Assembly (NCBI RefSeq): GCF_047663525.1
Contig: NC_092587.1
Span: 46,584,501-46,648,500 of the forward strand
From: Anas platyrhynchos
Lineage: Eukaryota; Chordata; Aves; Anseriformes; Anatidae
Length of the DNA: 64,000 nucleotides
Direction: 5' to 3'
Shown here: piece by piece, positions 25,401-37,255 of the stretch
Position numbering within the stretch: position 1 is the stretch's first letter
Layout: every line of letters begins with the position of its first letter
Notes under the pieces: generated by a model
Told to the model about the DNA's origin: nothing
What the model saw: only the letters and a program-made list of their open reading frames with translations
Databases searched by the model: none
Made by a program: the position numbers and the translations under genes

Positions 25401-28204
25401 AATTTGACGCAAAATCCCAGATCAAGTTTTGTTTGCAGCTCCAGAGTCTGCTGCCTACTGTTAGCTGAGCTGTTTGCATCACAAACCATTGTGAGCATTG
25501 CTTGCAGGGCTTACGTTCTGTAACAACTTGCAAATGTGATTATGGTGTTGAATTAATTGATTTTTGCAATGTTTTCTGTTTTCCACCTGATTCCCGTGTG
25601 ACCACCCTTACAAGAGTTAAGAGACAATGTTTGTGAAGCACTGAGCTCATGCAAGTGTGTGCAGTAAAGAACAATACAGCGACTTATCCTGCTCTCTGGA
25701 TCCCCTAACGTGGCTTTTTGCTGGTAGTGAGATTGATGGGACAGAGTCAAAGAGGACCACATGGTGCAAAGCAACAGGTCTAATTCCCACCGGCTGACGG
25801 TGGGACTGCGCCTTGCCAGAGGATGGTCAGATCTTCCAGTAGTGGGAGCCAACTGCCAGCACTGGGATGGTGGTGCGTAATCTGTTACAGCTATCAAAGA
25901 CCTGGAAATAGGAGATAAGCAGAAAAAAGCCTCAAAAATTGTTTGGACAAAATTTTTCAGCAGAAAAAAAGAATTCACTGGGGAAATCCAGTTGTGTGAA
26001 TCCTCATTCCTCCTAACTTTTCTGCTCTTCTAATAAATAAATATTGTGGGCCAGAGTGCTACAGTTTTCATTTCCATAGTTTTGGTCCCAAAGCAAAGCA
26101 CCTCTGGAGCTCCTGACTTCTCAGGACGGAGCTAAAGGCATTTAAACATAGCCCAGCCCAGCTGCATGGGCACACAGCAGGGTGGGCTTGCACGCAGGCA
26201 GGAGACTGCAGCAACAGCTCTGCACTGGGAGCAAGCTGGGAGGCTGCCTTGTTCCCCAGCAGCTGGAGAGGTGCATGCAGTAGAACCAACTGTCCTGACC
26301 ATTAAAACATCTGGAACAATAATTGTGGAGCAAAAGGGAGCCTGAGCTCCAAGTGCAGGGATGCTCGGGTGGGATGGATTTATTTAGCCTGTCACAGTAA
26401 TGAAGTGTACTGGTCTCTGCAACTGTTAGGGTTTTAGCTTGTGATTTCCTTTAGAAAGACTTTCTGTGTCTTTGTTTGGGGGGTTGTTTGTCTATTTTTT
26501 TTTTTTTTTCAAACAGATAAGAACACTCTGATACTGACACTGAAAATGAGAGTGAATTATTCTGTAGCAGGAGCCAATAATGAATGAATCAATCAATGTT
26601 TCCTTCAGAGAGGAGGGAACAGGGGTTAGGGAGATGGGGGAAGAAGTGCTAAATGTCCAATTAACTAAATGAACTAGCAGGTTAAACTTTGGGGAATGCT
26701 TTATATGATATATTGCTGTGCAATTAAATGGCAGTATGATATTATGGTGTTACATTAAATTCCATTTAATTTCCTGTAAGCTCTCGTGATGAACATGCAG
26801 GCGAAAGCTGATCCTATTGATCCCTTTTGCTCTAACTTACTGAACAGTTCTTCAGCAGGCAAGTGGCTGCTTTCCTCAGGTTAGTTACATGAGCTTCATC
26901 TGGACTTGCACTCTGTGAGGTAATGATTTGCTCCTGTAAATGGCATCGCTGAGGCAACTTCACGTTTGCCTACCACCCTCCTGGGGCATATTTGGGATGT
27001 CATTTTAGAAAAGGTAGAGTGTGGATAGCTCGCAGTGTGGTGCTAAATTTATTTTTTTGTTCTTTTCTTTCGGTGTTGCTAAAATCCATGATGATGACTA
27101 ATATTTTTCCCAGTGCAGAAGTGAGTCACTTTTTAAAGTGGTTAAAAAACAAAGACTGATGTGGTGTGTGCATGTGTGAAATCAGTACTGCAGGCTGAAA
27201 CAGCATCGTTTTGCTGCTGCATATCAGTCTTCTGTCACTAATGCTAATTTATCTAAGGACCAGATCTTACAGCCACATTCAGGAGGAGCTGCTGCCTTAT
27301 ACAATAAATGAAGGCAATCAATGGGTATGTGCAAATGAGGGAGGTGAAACTAACATGAATTGCAAACAAGGGCTGTAGCCAAGTATATTCTTAAATGCTC
27401 AGGGATTTATGAAAATCTTAACCGTTGGCCAGTTACTATAGCACCAAAGTATTCTCATGTCATATTCCTGTCATTATAGGGAATTTGACTGGGTTTCATG
27501 CTAGTCTCAAACTCCACAAAGTTTGTCATCCTACTTCAGCTCTCTCGGTTTCTGTAGTTTCTATGGTGCACTGTCAGCATCAGTCTTTGAAGAAGCACAG
27601 CCTGGGGAAAGGAAGGAGCGTGGCAGGTCAGGACTGAGCTGAACAGAACAATGGCAAAGATTACCTGAGATACGCTGAGACCACGTCAGCTCCTACTTGC
27701 TGATGTTAATTTGTAATTTTCATGAGCACCATGATCAAATAAATTTACAAAAACACAATCCAGATTGCTGGGGCAGAGAAACACTGAACACAGGGCTGCT
27801 AACATCCTGTTATTGGCCCAGAGCCACTGCCAGCTGCAACATTTTTATGCTGGAAAGATGAAATTACTGCTCCTGAATGCACACAAATATTTAAACAACA
27901 GACACAATATAAAGCTAAGGATATAAGGACATCAGAAATAAAACAGCCCTTTGGCAATGAATCTTGTTGAAAGAGCAACAGCTTAATAAATCCTATCTGA
28001 CTTTTAGCAGAGTCTTAGACTTAATGCTGACCTCTGCCAATGCATTTGTGTGTGGATTTGGTAGCAATCCCGACAGTTCGGGGGCTTGGTTTTCCTTTCA
28101 CCCATCTGTTACTGACACAGCACACGTCTGACATGACTGTTCCGCTTCATCCGAGACCTGCCAAATAGAAATCCTCTTTTATTTACACAAGTAATAGCTA
28201 CTAA
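22441..28204. other. Gene-poor stretch, no gene found
   Basis: No coding exon supported. A 156-codon frame at 24612-25082 (-) has a hydrophobic stretch that could imitate a signal peptide, but no family match. T tracts occur at 22674-22688, 22802-22815 and 26496-26510. Nothing else structured was noticed. Confidence 0.45.
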
Positions 28205-28355
28205 TAAATTGCATTTACAGCACATTGTACCTTCCCTCAAAAACTCAAAGCACTTCATAAATACGAGGAACTGAGCCTTTTAATACTTCTGGGAGGTGGT
28301 GTATCGTTCTACCTATTCAGAACTACAGACACTATAGCACAGAAAGTGTCACATT
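28205..28355 (-). repeat. Second MIR-like SINE relic
   Basis: The + strand order resembles the reverse complement of MIR: AAAGCACTTCATAAAT, a decayed TTAATACTTCTGGGAGGTGG (MIR: cctatgaggtaggt region), then ATAGCACAGAAAGTG in place of GAGGCACAGAGAGG. It is weaker than the copy at 22.3 kb and should be treated as tentative. Confidence 0.4.
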
Positions 28356-30997
28356 CGATGCTATGGCTGAAAGAGAAAGGCAGAGCCTTGAGGAGTCTGC
28401 CAGCCCCTGGAGAGCTTTTCTCACAAAAACACCCAGCAGTAAATGAGAAAACTGCACGCACCATAAAAAAGGTAGTCACACTGCATGAAGGCAGTAGCAT
28501 TACCTATGAAATACTAAGCCATTTCAGATTCAAAGGATTTTTATGAAACCTGTTCATTTGAGGAGTTCCTAGGGGGTGTTTTCAGTCAGATTCAACCTGC
28601 TACAGAGAGGGGAAGAGTGCTAACTCGCATTAAGGGAAAGGTCAAAGCTACCCTATGATTAGGAAATGTGGCAAATAACCAGGCCATCTACGGTTCAACC
28701 CGAGGGATGCTGGTAACCGGAGACTTCAGACCTCCCACCCTGTGTGCCCCAGCAGACCCCCACCGACTTGATGCTCCTCTAGGCGGCGAGGAGCTTCTCG
28801 CACAAAGGCACTTGATGGCTTCTGCGCTGCCAGGTCGGAGGGACCGCGGCTGATATGAGCTGGGTCTGCACCATCTAAGCGCCTTGTGACGGGAACTACA
28901 GCAATATGTTGCCTAGTAATGGTCTTTCTAGGGACTTAAAAAGCTTTATACATTTTTAATGCTGCAAATTCATTTTCTGTTAGCCTTCATACAGGTTTAC
29001 GATTTCAGTCTGTGAAGCGATAGCTGGTGTATATTCCCCGTAATTCAGGTCCTGATACATTTTTTGTGTAATTTTCAGTACTGTCTCCATTTTGTCCAAG
29101 ATAACATTTTTAACAAGAAATGTAGCAACAGTTTTACCAGGCTCGGCTCAGTGCTCTGGGCTGGGGACAGGAGCGGGTAATCCAGGGCTCATGCAAGTCA
29201 GTTTTAGAGTGGGTTTAACTCCCTGAGCTCTCTATGGAATTGCTCCTCCTTTACACCAGGTCAAGCACAGGTTAAGGATCAGGCTATTGGCATTCATGGC
29301 TTCTCTTCCCAAGGATTCATGCAGCAGAGCCTTCCGCTGTGATACAGGCAGTGAATACATCCATTCTGCTTGACTTCCAGGCATTCATTTCCTGTAACAT
29401 CATTTTTAAGGAGTCTCTGGCTGTTCCATGGAAAGAGACTTGCTACCCTTGATCCCCACACTGGCATCCAGCACAGTTCAGGGCCACCCTTATGGCTCTT
29501 GCTGGCTGGTGAAGGACTCGGTGCATCTCCTCTCCCACTTCCAAGGGGTGGTGCTGCCAGGGATGTCCACCCTGGTCACCAGGACCAGTGTTCTCCTGTC
29601 CTTGATGGGTGGAAGCACAGGGGGGGTCAAATGAGTGAGGTTATACACTGTGCCAGAACCCAAGGCGAGAGGAGACGGAGGGGGGAAATGGTCTTAATTT
29701 CTCACCAGCCAGCTGTGGCAAGGTGCAATGCAGGCGAGGACACCAGGAGAGCACACACTTGGTGTGCATGTCCACAGCCAGGTGGGTTTGCCCCTGCCTC
29801 CCACAAAAATCATGTGTGTACCCTCTGCTTTCACCAACCAACAGCCCCTGATCATCAGGGACGTAGCACATTCCTCAGTGAGGCACAGGGTGAATACCCC
29901 GACACGGGTGGTGAGGTGCTTGTGGAGGTGTTAGCTGCCTGGTGGGTTCTGCTGGCCGAAAGGAGCTGCTGGGCAGAGAGCACATACAGGGGTTCCCTGT
30001 CTGTGGCATTCCTCCCATACTTTGTGCCTCCTCCTTTCTCCTTAAGAAAACTTTACAGAGAGAAATTTCTGTGTGTTTCAGGCAACAGCCCACTTCTACC
30101 AGTGCTTCCTGAAGAGCTCGTGATTCACAGCTGTTTATCTGATGTGTGTAGATGAGAATGTGTCACTTGGGTTGTGTTCAGATGGAGAGAACAAAACAAG
30201 TAAGGTACGATGTGTTAGGCAGCTCTTCCTCTTGAAGGTATAATTAGGCTGTTTACTGCTGGATCGTTGTTTTCCGTGAACTCTGTTGTAAAATCTCCTA
30301 CTGCCACCATCAGGACATCAAAATATAAAAATTCTTTTAATACAGAGGACAGCATCCAAGCCAAATAAGTCAGTACATCCAATAAAAACATGACTAGTGT
30401 ATATATCCTTTGGATGTACACAACAATATGTGCTGAATTGGAAATTATAATAGTTTGTCTCTCCAGAGAGACATTCGTAGGGAAAAGTGTGGATTTTTTT
30501 TTTTTTTTTTATAACTTGAGTAATAGTAATGTAGCAGATAAATAGTCCAAAAAAAAATAACTTGCATTGCACGTATTCACAAATGTGAATTAAAGGGACA
30601 TCTAATAATAATACCGTAAAGACATTGGGAATATTTTTAAACATACTTCAGCACAAGATGTATGGCTGATTGAAGACTACCTTCTTTCTGTATATACACC
30701 AGCTGTCTTTCTGAATTCTCAGTCAGCTTTTGTGTGTAACCTGGAAAACTAAATTCTGAAAACACTCTTTCTGCCACTGTAGTTTGCAGATGCGGTCACA
30801 ATTCTCTCAAATACTCAACTACCTAATACCAAGTATAGCCAGAAAGTACCATGCCTATTATATCACTTGGCTGCCATCAGAAGACTTGGCTGAGGCTGGA
30901 CTGGGCAGGGTGTTGGTGCATGGAAATGATCTCCTTCTAATGTGATTAGCATAGAGTTTGGTCTTCTCTGTATAGCTTTATAGCAGCATTGTGTAGT
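28356..30997. other. Gene-poor stretch with one long unexplained open frame
   Basis: Contains a 261-codon open frame at 29370-30155 (+), with no recognised domain and several overlapping shorter frames on both strands. A T tract lies at 30494-30511. No splice structure or promoter could be tied to the frame, so it is not called as a gene. Confidence 0.4.
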
Positions 30998-32049
30998 TGT
31001 GGCTGTTTCACACTGCTGGGCAACTGAGCTCTACCACAACTGCTCTCTCACTCCCCTTCTTTGAGGGAAAAGGGGGAGAAAATATGATGGAAAGGGCTCA
31101 AGAGTTGAGATAAGGACGGGGAGATCACTCAACAGTTATTGTCATGGGCAAAACAGACTCAGCATAGGAAGATTAATGTAATTTATTGCTTATCTAGCAG
31201 ACTAGAGCAGAAAGAAACTAAAAGCAAACTAAAACACTTTCCCCCCCCTCCACTTTTTTCTACATCTTCCCCCCAAGCAGTGCAGGGCAATGGGAGCATG
31301 GGGGCTGCAGTCAGTCCATAGCACTTCATCTCCGCCGCTCCTTCACAATCACTGCCCCTGCCCCAATATGAGGTCCCTCCCATGGGATGCCGTCCTTCCC
31401 GAACTGATCCTGCGGGGGCTGCCCAAAGACAATATGGATCCTTCAATATGGCTCTGTACCACGGGGTCCATCCCCCAGGAGCAAACTGCTCCAGCACGGG
31501 TCCCCCACAGGTGGGCAGCAGCTCCCCCCAGGTCCCCTGCTCCTGCGTGGGCTCCTCTCCACGGGCTGCAGCTCCAGCCTGGGGCCTGCTCCTGTGGGGG
31601 CTCTCCATGGGCCACAGCCTCCTCCAGGCCACATCCACCTGCTCCAACGGGGGCTCCTCCATGGGGGGGCTGCAGCATGGAGATCTGCTCCATGTGGGAC
31701 CCATGGGCTGCAGGGGGACAGCCTGCTCCACCAGGGGCCTCTCCACAGGCTGCAGGGGAACTGCTGCTGCCTGCCTGGAGCACCTCCTGCCCTCCTGCTG
31801 CACTCACCTTGGTGGCGGCAGGGCTGCTTCTCTCACATTTTCTCTCTCCTCTCTCCCAGCTGCTGCTGTGCAGCAGTTTCTTTCCTTTCTTAAATACACT
31901 GCCAGAAATACAATCAGCATCACTCAATGGCTCAGCTTTGGCCATTAGCTGGTCCCTTTTTGGACACAGAGCAGCTTCTGGCCTCTTCTCACAGAGGCCA
32001 CTCCTACAGTCCCCCTGATACCAAAACCTTGCCACCTAAACCTAGTACA
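30998..32049 (-). mobile_element. Solo ERV LTR, about 1,050 bp, with 5-bp target duplication
   Basis: On the - strand it begins TGTACTAGG and ends GAAACAGCCACA, the TG...CA ends of an LTR. It is flanked by GTAGT on both sides (30993-30997 and 32050-32054), a 5-bp target-site duplication. A - strand AATAAA (31187-31182) marks the R region. The 5' part (- strand, from 32049) with its GGCAAGGTTTTGGTATCAGG segment resembles an LTR family I know from many bird genomes. The middle (about 31490-31800) is a GC-rich series of degenerate repeats that gives long open frames of up to 242 codons in several frames. No internal retroviral genes adjoin it, so it is a solo LTR left by recombination. Confidence 0.85.
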
Positions 32050-35000
32050 GTAGTCCAAATAAAGAATTACCAATAAAACAATAAATAATAGACATTTCTG
32101 AGTACATTGGCATGCAATATACCAGATTGCTTTTACAACCAAACATGTCAGAAAAGTATGTGTTCTACTTCCTCAGCTGCATAAAGTTATTGTTTATTTT
32201 TATTCACTAATAAATAACGTCCCATTCCAGGTGAATATGGTTTGTATGGTTTAGATTAAAGTTATATCAGTCCTAAATCAAACTGTCTTCTTTGAAGAAG
32301 GTAAGCTACTCTTTCTCAGTATTAGTAGTGCTCTATCTACTATTGCAGTTGCTCAGACCCATGCTCAGCTGTCCTTGCCATGGCTAAGGAGCCTGGAGTC
32401 CCTGTATCGGTGAGCAGGCAAAGCAAATAAACACTTATTTTTAATGTAAATTAATGGAAAAAAAAAAAAAAAGACTGTCACCCTGAATCAAGAGGGTCCA
32501 ATCTGTGATAGCAAGTTGTTTTGAGACATGTTTGTCCATTGACAGTTATGTTAAATGTATATTTATATATACATTTAACATAACTGTCATACAATATTTC
32601 CGTAATTCCCAGTAATCCACCTAAAAGGAGAGGCTCATTAAAATGGAAAAAATGGGAGGTTACTGGAGGAGTGAACAGTTATTCTTTATGGCAATTTATG
32701 GCAACAGCCTTTGGAACAGGTGGGGATTTCTCTACAGCTCAGTAAAGGGAAGCGTTTGCCCCTGGTGGAGCTACAGTGAAGACTACCGGGTAATCTATGG
32801 AGGAAGAGGCTATGAAAAAAGAGAAGAGGTCTGGAATGAGGGCAAGCAGCCTGTGGTTCTGTGCTGCAAAACAGATGGTGTGTTGTAGGAAAGATGGGGA
32901 TTTCTTCTGGATGACATCTCTTGAAATGCTGGGGTAATACCCTGGATCAGCAAGGAGGCTGGAAGAGGAGGAGAGTATAGCTTACAGAAGGACTGGCAGG
33001 TTGGGGTTTGGGTCTGAGGTTGGCAGAGATCTTCCATCCTTGGGAATGAGGCAGGAAAGTTCCCAACAGGGGAAATCCCTGTGATTGAATTTTAACTGTG
33101 CACAACAGCAGCTTCCCAGGCTGTGTAGGGCAGCCAATTCAGATGTGGAATCAAGGCATGATATCAGCTAGGTAAACGTTACCACAGACCAGTAAGGGCC
33201 AGCCCATTACTAGGAGGAAGGTGCTGCACAGCTGAGGACCTTCTGCTGAAAATGACTCATGTCCTGGACACGCATTTATAGACTTTCAGGAAAAATGCCT
33301 CCGATTGTCTGAGTTTCCACGGAGGTCTGTGGGGGAGATGTGGTCCTTCAGGACCAGCCTCTAAAGCATTTACCATACAGTTTTACATAGAGCTAACAGC
33401 TCAGATTACATCCAGATGGGAAAACGGCGTGTAATTCCTTCAGCTGACTCTCCCCGTCGTGGAAACAGCCTGCCCGTGCTCTGCTAGCTGGAACAGACAA
33501 CTGGCTTAATTGCATTGCCGTATTGCCACTTGCACTTTAAATAGCTACGGCCTATTAAGTAAGCAGAAGCAGGAGGAGTAGGTTTGTGTGAGGTGGAACA
33601 AGGAAGGCCTGGTAGTGCCTCATGTTTGAATTACCTGGAATCTAAGGAGGTGTGAACTCTAGCAGACGATTTTCCTCTGGTTAAGTAGAAATGGTTCATA
33701 ATGGCTCTCCTCCATGACACCTAAGGAGTCCGAAATCTCACAGCCTTCCCTTTGGTACAGGCACTAGTAGTTACTTATTTTGATTTACTGAGCATCATTT
33801 CTTCAGCACACAATAGCAGGGTCAAGTGTAGCTCATTGTCATCATCTTTTTGTGACATGTCTCAGGCACACTGAGAGTGATTCAGTTTTGTAGATGCCTG
33901 CGGCCCAGCCAGACAAACCTGCCTGCCCACACCAGCATACTGATCACCTGCTAGCCTTCCAGCAAAGAGCTAGAAGAAGCCAAAGTTACAAGGTGGCTGT
34001 ATTCCCCACATAGCAGAGCCAAAAGCAGACATTTGTGACCCTCTGGAGATGCTCTTTTCAGGAAAGGTACCCCAGTAATCAAAGCGGCAGGGTCTCAGCT
34101 CTGGGGTCATACTAAGCGTTGCAGAAAGCCTCATTATGGCTATTCTTTGCACTGAGAGCAATACAGGGCAATCTGAAACAAAATATAAATGGGGAACAAC
34201 CACTTTTTCTCTGCACTTTCCAGAACCAGAGGCAAAAAATGCCTCCTTCATGAATTAATGTACTGGATATGTTGATGGTTCCCTTTGCTCTCTTTCTGCA
34301 GTTCAGCTATGTTTGTATACTGTATTACAATTACATACAAACGGGTTTTATAGGGACAGATTCCAGTCCTGAACACTTAAATAGTCAGACTGGGTTGCTG
34401 TATCTTGTACAGATATGAGGTTCTCTTTGTTTCCATACAAAGGCATTGAAGGGGAGTGAGGGAAGGCAAAGGGGAATGTGGGGAAGGTGTGGAACGATGA
34501 GGAAAAAGCCACCTGGAAAGGGCAAAGGGAAATGGAGAGCACTCCACACACAAGCCTACTTTGGCTCATGAATTTAACATGTGTGTAATGTTTCTTACGA
34601 GAAGTCATGTGAGCAATTTAAACTAGCCCCTAGGCAAGCCTAATCCGAACAAGCTGCTCTGAGACAAGCTACAAATTGCGGGGTTTAATAAAAGGGATAG
34701 GCCAGAATGAACAGAACAGAGGATAATACGGGAGGGGGAGAGGACCAGTATAATACCAGAACATGAAACAAAGCCTACATAAGCAAACCTTAATAATATA
34801 TTATGTCAAGGTGGCAGAGACTGAAAATGAGACATTGGATGAAAATCCTGCAGTTTGGTGTGTAAGTTGTATAAGATATCCCAATAATAATTTCATAACC
34901 ATGAAGAGTGGCAGAGTTCTTTTAGCTCACTTGTACCACTGCTGTATCCCTGTCTTGCACTGTGTCCCTGCCATTAGGTGTCACCAGTCCACAGCAGTAG

Positions 35001-35104
35001 ATTTCTGAGGAGATAAGGCTAGAAAGTCTGTCTAATATTGCAAAGGTGCTCTTTCTTTCTGAAGGGTTCCTTGGGGAACCCACAAAACTCCTACAAAAGC
35101 AGGA
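32050..35104. other. Gene-poor stretch with a perfect palindrome
   Basis: No coding exon supported. The palindrome at 32540-32589 is listed separately. An A tract lies at 32457-32473. The rest is ordinary sequence with short, domain-less frames. Confidence 0.5.
32540..32589. repeat. 50-bp palindrome: 23-bp perfect arms, 4-nt loop
   Basis: The left arm, 32540-32562, begins TGACAGTTATG. The right arm, 32567-32589, ends CATAACTGTCA. All 23 positions pair, leaving loop TTAT (32563-32566). It is AT-rich in the centre. It could extrude as a cruciform, or fold as RNA if transcribed. No transposon ends are recognised beside it. Confidence 0.95.
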
Positions 35105-35623
35105 GAGGGGTGGGGTGGAGTGGGGGAGAGAATCGAAAAAAAAGTGAAAGCTTGTGGGTTGAGATAAAGACAGTTTATTAGAATGGAAAAGAAAGGAAAA
35201 TAATAATGATGATGATAATAGTACTACTAATAGTAAAGTGTACAAAACAAGTGATGCACAATGCAATTGCTCACTACCTGCTGACTGATGCCCATCCCAT
35301 CCCCAAGCAGCAGTCCCCCCTACCCTGGCCAGCCACTCTACATTAATTCTTCAGCATAATGTCATATGGCATGGGACATCCCTTTGACCAGTTCAGGTGA
35401 GCTGTTCTGGCTCTGTCCCCTTCCAGCTCCTGCTGCACCCCCAGCCTGCCCGCTGGCATGGCAGTGTGAGAAGCTGAAAAGTCATTGGCTTGGTGTAAGC
35501 ACTGCTCTGCAACAGTTAAACCATCAGCGTGTTATCAACATTAATCTCATCCTAGATCCCAAACACAGCACCCTACAAGCTACCAGGAGGAAAACTAATC
35601 CTATCCTAGCCAAAAGCAGGACA
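35105..35623 (-). mobile_element. Partial ERV LTR (second family)
   Basis: On the - strand it starts TGTCCTGCTTTTGGC (35623 inward). It runs through a segment about TTGATAACACGCTGATGG, a GTGAGCAATTGCATTGTGCA motif (about 35245-35275) and an AATAAA in R (35179-35174), then TCTTTATCTCAACCCACAAG and AGCTTTCACTTTTTT. This order matches a widespread avian LTR I recognise. The expected 3' end (a TTAAACC..CA terminus) is absent, and the sequence past about 35105 does not fit, so the element is truncated or rearranged there. No retroviral genes adjoin it. Confidence 0.75.
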
Positions 35624-36994
35624 CGCTGCTAGCTTCGTGTCATGAGGAAAACACAGCTTGAGGTTCTGCTCTCTCTTCTCTGTCTGATGTACTGCAGTGC
35701 TCTGCAGCTTCTCCAAGAGGGAAGACTGTGCTACGGAGAATAATTAAACACTGCTGGTACAAAAACACTTTTGGACAAGCAAAACAAATTTTGGAAAGTA
35801 CAGCAATATTTATTAACTGGTGTCCATCCTGGGGTTGGCCAGTAATCCCCACTGCAGCTTCCAAGGAATTAGACAACTCTTAATGCAGAAGCTTTCACCA
35901 GAAACATGAAACAATGGCTGAAACATCCACACCACCCAGGTCAAGCCAGCTCAGCCCTGGTTTCTAACAAAACCAGCAGCAGGCCCTGCACGCCGCTGGC
36001 TGGCAGTGCCGCCACAGCCCTGCTCCCCGGGGCCCGGCACAGCGGGGTGAAGGGGAACGAGCCACCAGTTGCCCAGTGCATTCAAAACATGAGGGTTTGC
36101 TGGAAATCCGCAGCCGAATTTTCCTCGTAGCCAGTATTTGCTTGGCAACACAAACACGCAGCTGCAGGGCAGAACGCGAGTCATGATGTGGAGTTAAAAA
36201 TATTTATCCTCTTTGCTGATGGAGCACTCTCTGTCACGCTAACTTCTGCCACCGGGGCTCACGGTGGCCTGAGGCCGTGCCGACAGCTTCCTCTTCCTGC
36301 TGCGGGGAGAGCTGTGCTGGCCAGGTCAGCAGCCTTCTCATCCCACAACCCACCACCTCCCACCAGCAGAGGAAGCCGGAGCGACCACTGTCCTCTCTGT
36401 GCCCTCACGCTTCTTCAATTAATTGTATCGAAACAGGCTGCAGAGGCCCCACAATGCGAGGCCCTGCGTGCCGTCCATGATCTCTCCCCAAAAGGTTTTG
36501 TAGTCAAAACTGGCAAGCTAGACAAAGGGAAAGGAATCTGCCGCCAGCTCACAAAACTTTGGAAATGAGGTACAAAAGAGGCTCTCTGCAGGCCTTCCAG
36601 GGAGCCCCCGGCAGAGCATGGGCATGAGCGCCATTTTCCAAACTGCCGCCAGCGCCCATGACCAGCCCCGCTCTGAGCACCGCCGCTCCCTGCCAGCCAC
36701 TTGTGAGCCCCAGCCAGCGCCCTGCAGGGTGTGCAGCCAGCCAGGGGAAAAAACAAGACATCTAGTTCAGGACTTGGCTGATGAGGAACCACCAGAAGCA
36801 GTCCAAACCAAGGGCCCACCTCACTCTGCATCTTCTCCCTGTGTGAGGAGAACAGCATAAGAAAGATGAAGTGTGGAGTGATTTTCCCCCTAGTGTGATC
36901 TCACAGGTTAGAGAAAACTGCAGTTTATAAATTTTAGGATTTGGAAGTTGCATCCACTCAAAAAAACTTTTAGAGGCACCATTAGATCTAGGCT
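35624..36994. other. Gene-poor stretch, no gene found
   Basis: Moderately GC-rich from 35.9 to 36.8 kb, with several overlapping frames of 60-147 codons on both strands and no domain. No CpG clustering comparable to the two islands. Confidence 0.45.
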
Positions 36995-37255
36995 TCATGA
37001 CTGTCTAATTCTTTTGAACCTGTTTATATTCCCAGTGCCCAGAGCATCCAGTGACAATGAGTTTTGTAGTGCACTTGGCTGCATTTAACTCATACATGTG
37101 TAATTGCATGAAAAAGTGCTTTCTTTTGCTTGCCTGGTTGCCAAAATTTTCATTGGGTGCCTCCTAGTTCTCGTTTTATGAGGAACAATAAATAACCATT
37201 CCCAGTTCATCTTCTCCAGACCACTTGTGATTTTATAGACATCTATATTAAAAAA
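36995..37255 (-). mobile_element. Ancient CR1 LINE 3' fragment
   Basis: Read on the - strand, the order matches the old amniote CR1 3' region I know: TCTATAAAATCAC, GAGAAGATGAACTGGGAATG, TTTATTGTTCCTCATAA, GAACTAGGAGGCACCCAATG, AGCACTTTTTCATGCAA and GGTTCAAAAGAATTAGACA. It is heavily diverged with no open frame, so far older than the other CR1 copies here. Confidence 0.65.

Noticed and set aside
31183-32035. Open frames of 188-242 codons on both strands
   Set aside because: They lie wholly inside the solo LTR and arise from its GC-rich repeat blocks; no retroviral domain is present.
35060-35082. GGGTTCC-TTGG-GGAACCC mini hairpin beside the second LTR, considered as a primer-binding site
   Set aside because: Does not begin with TGG directly after an LTR end and no LTR terminus is found there.
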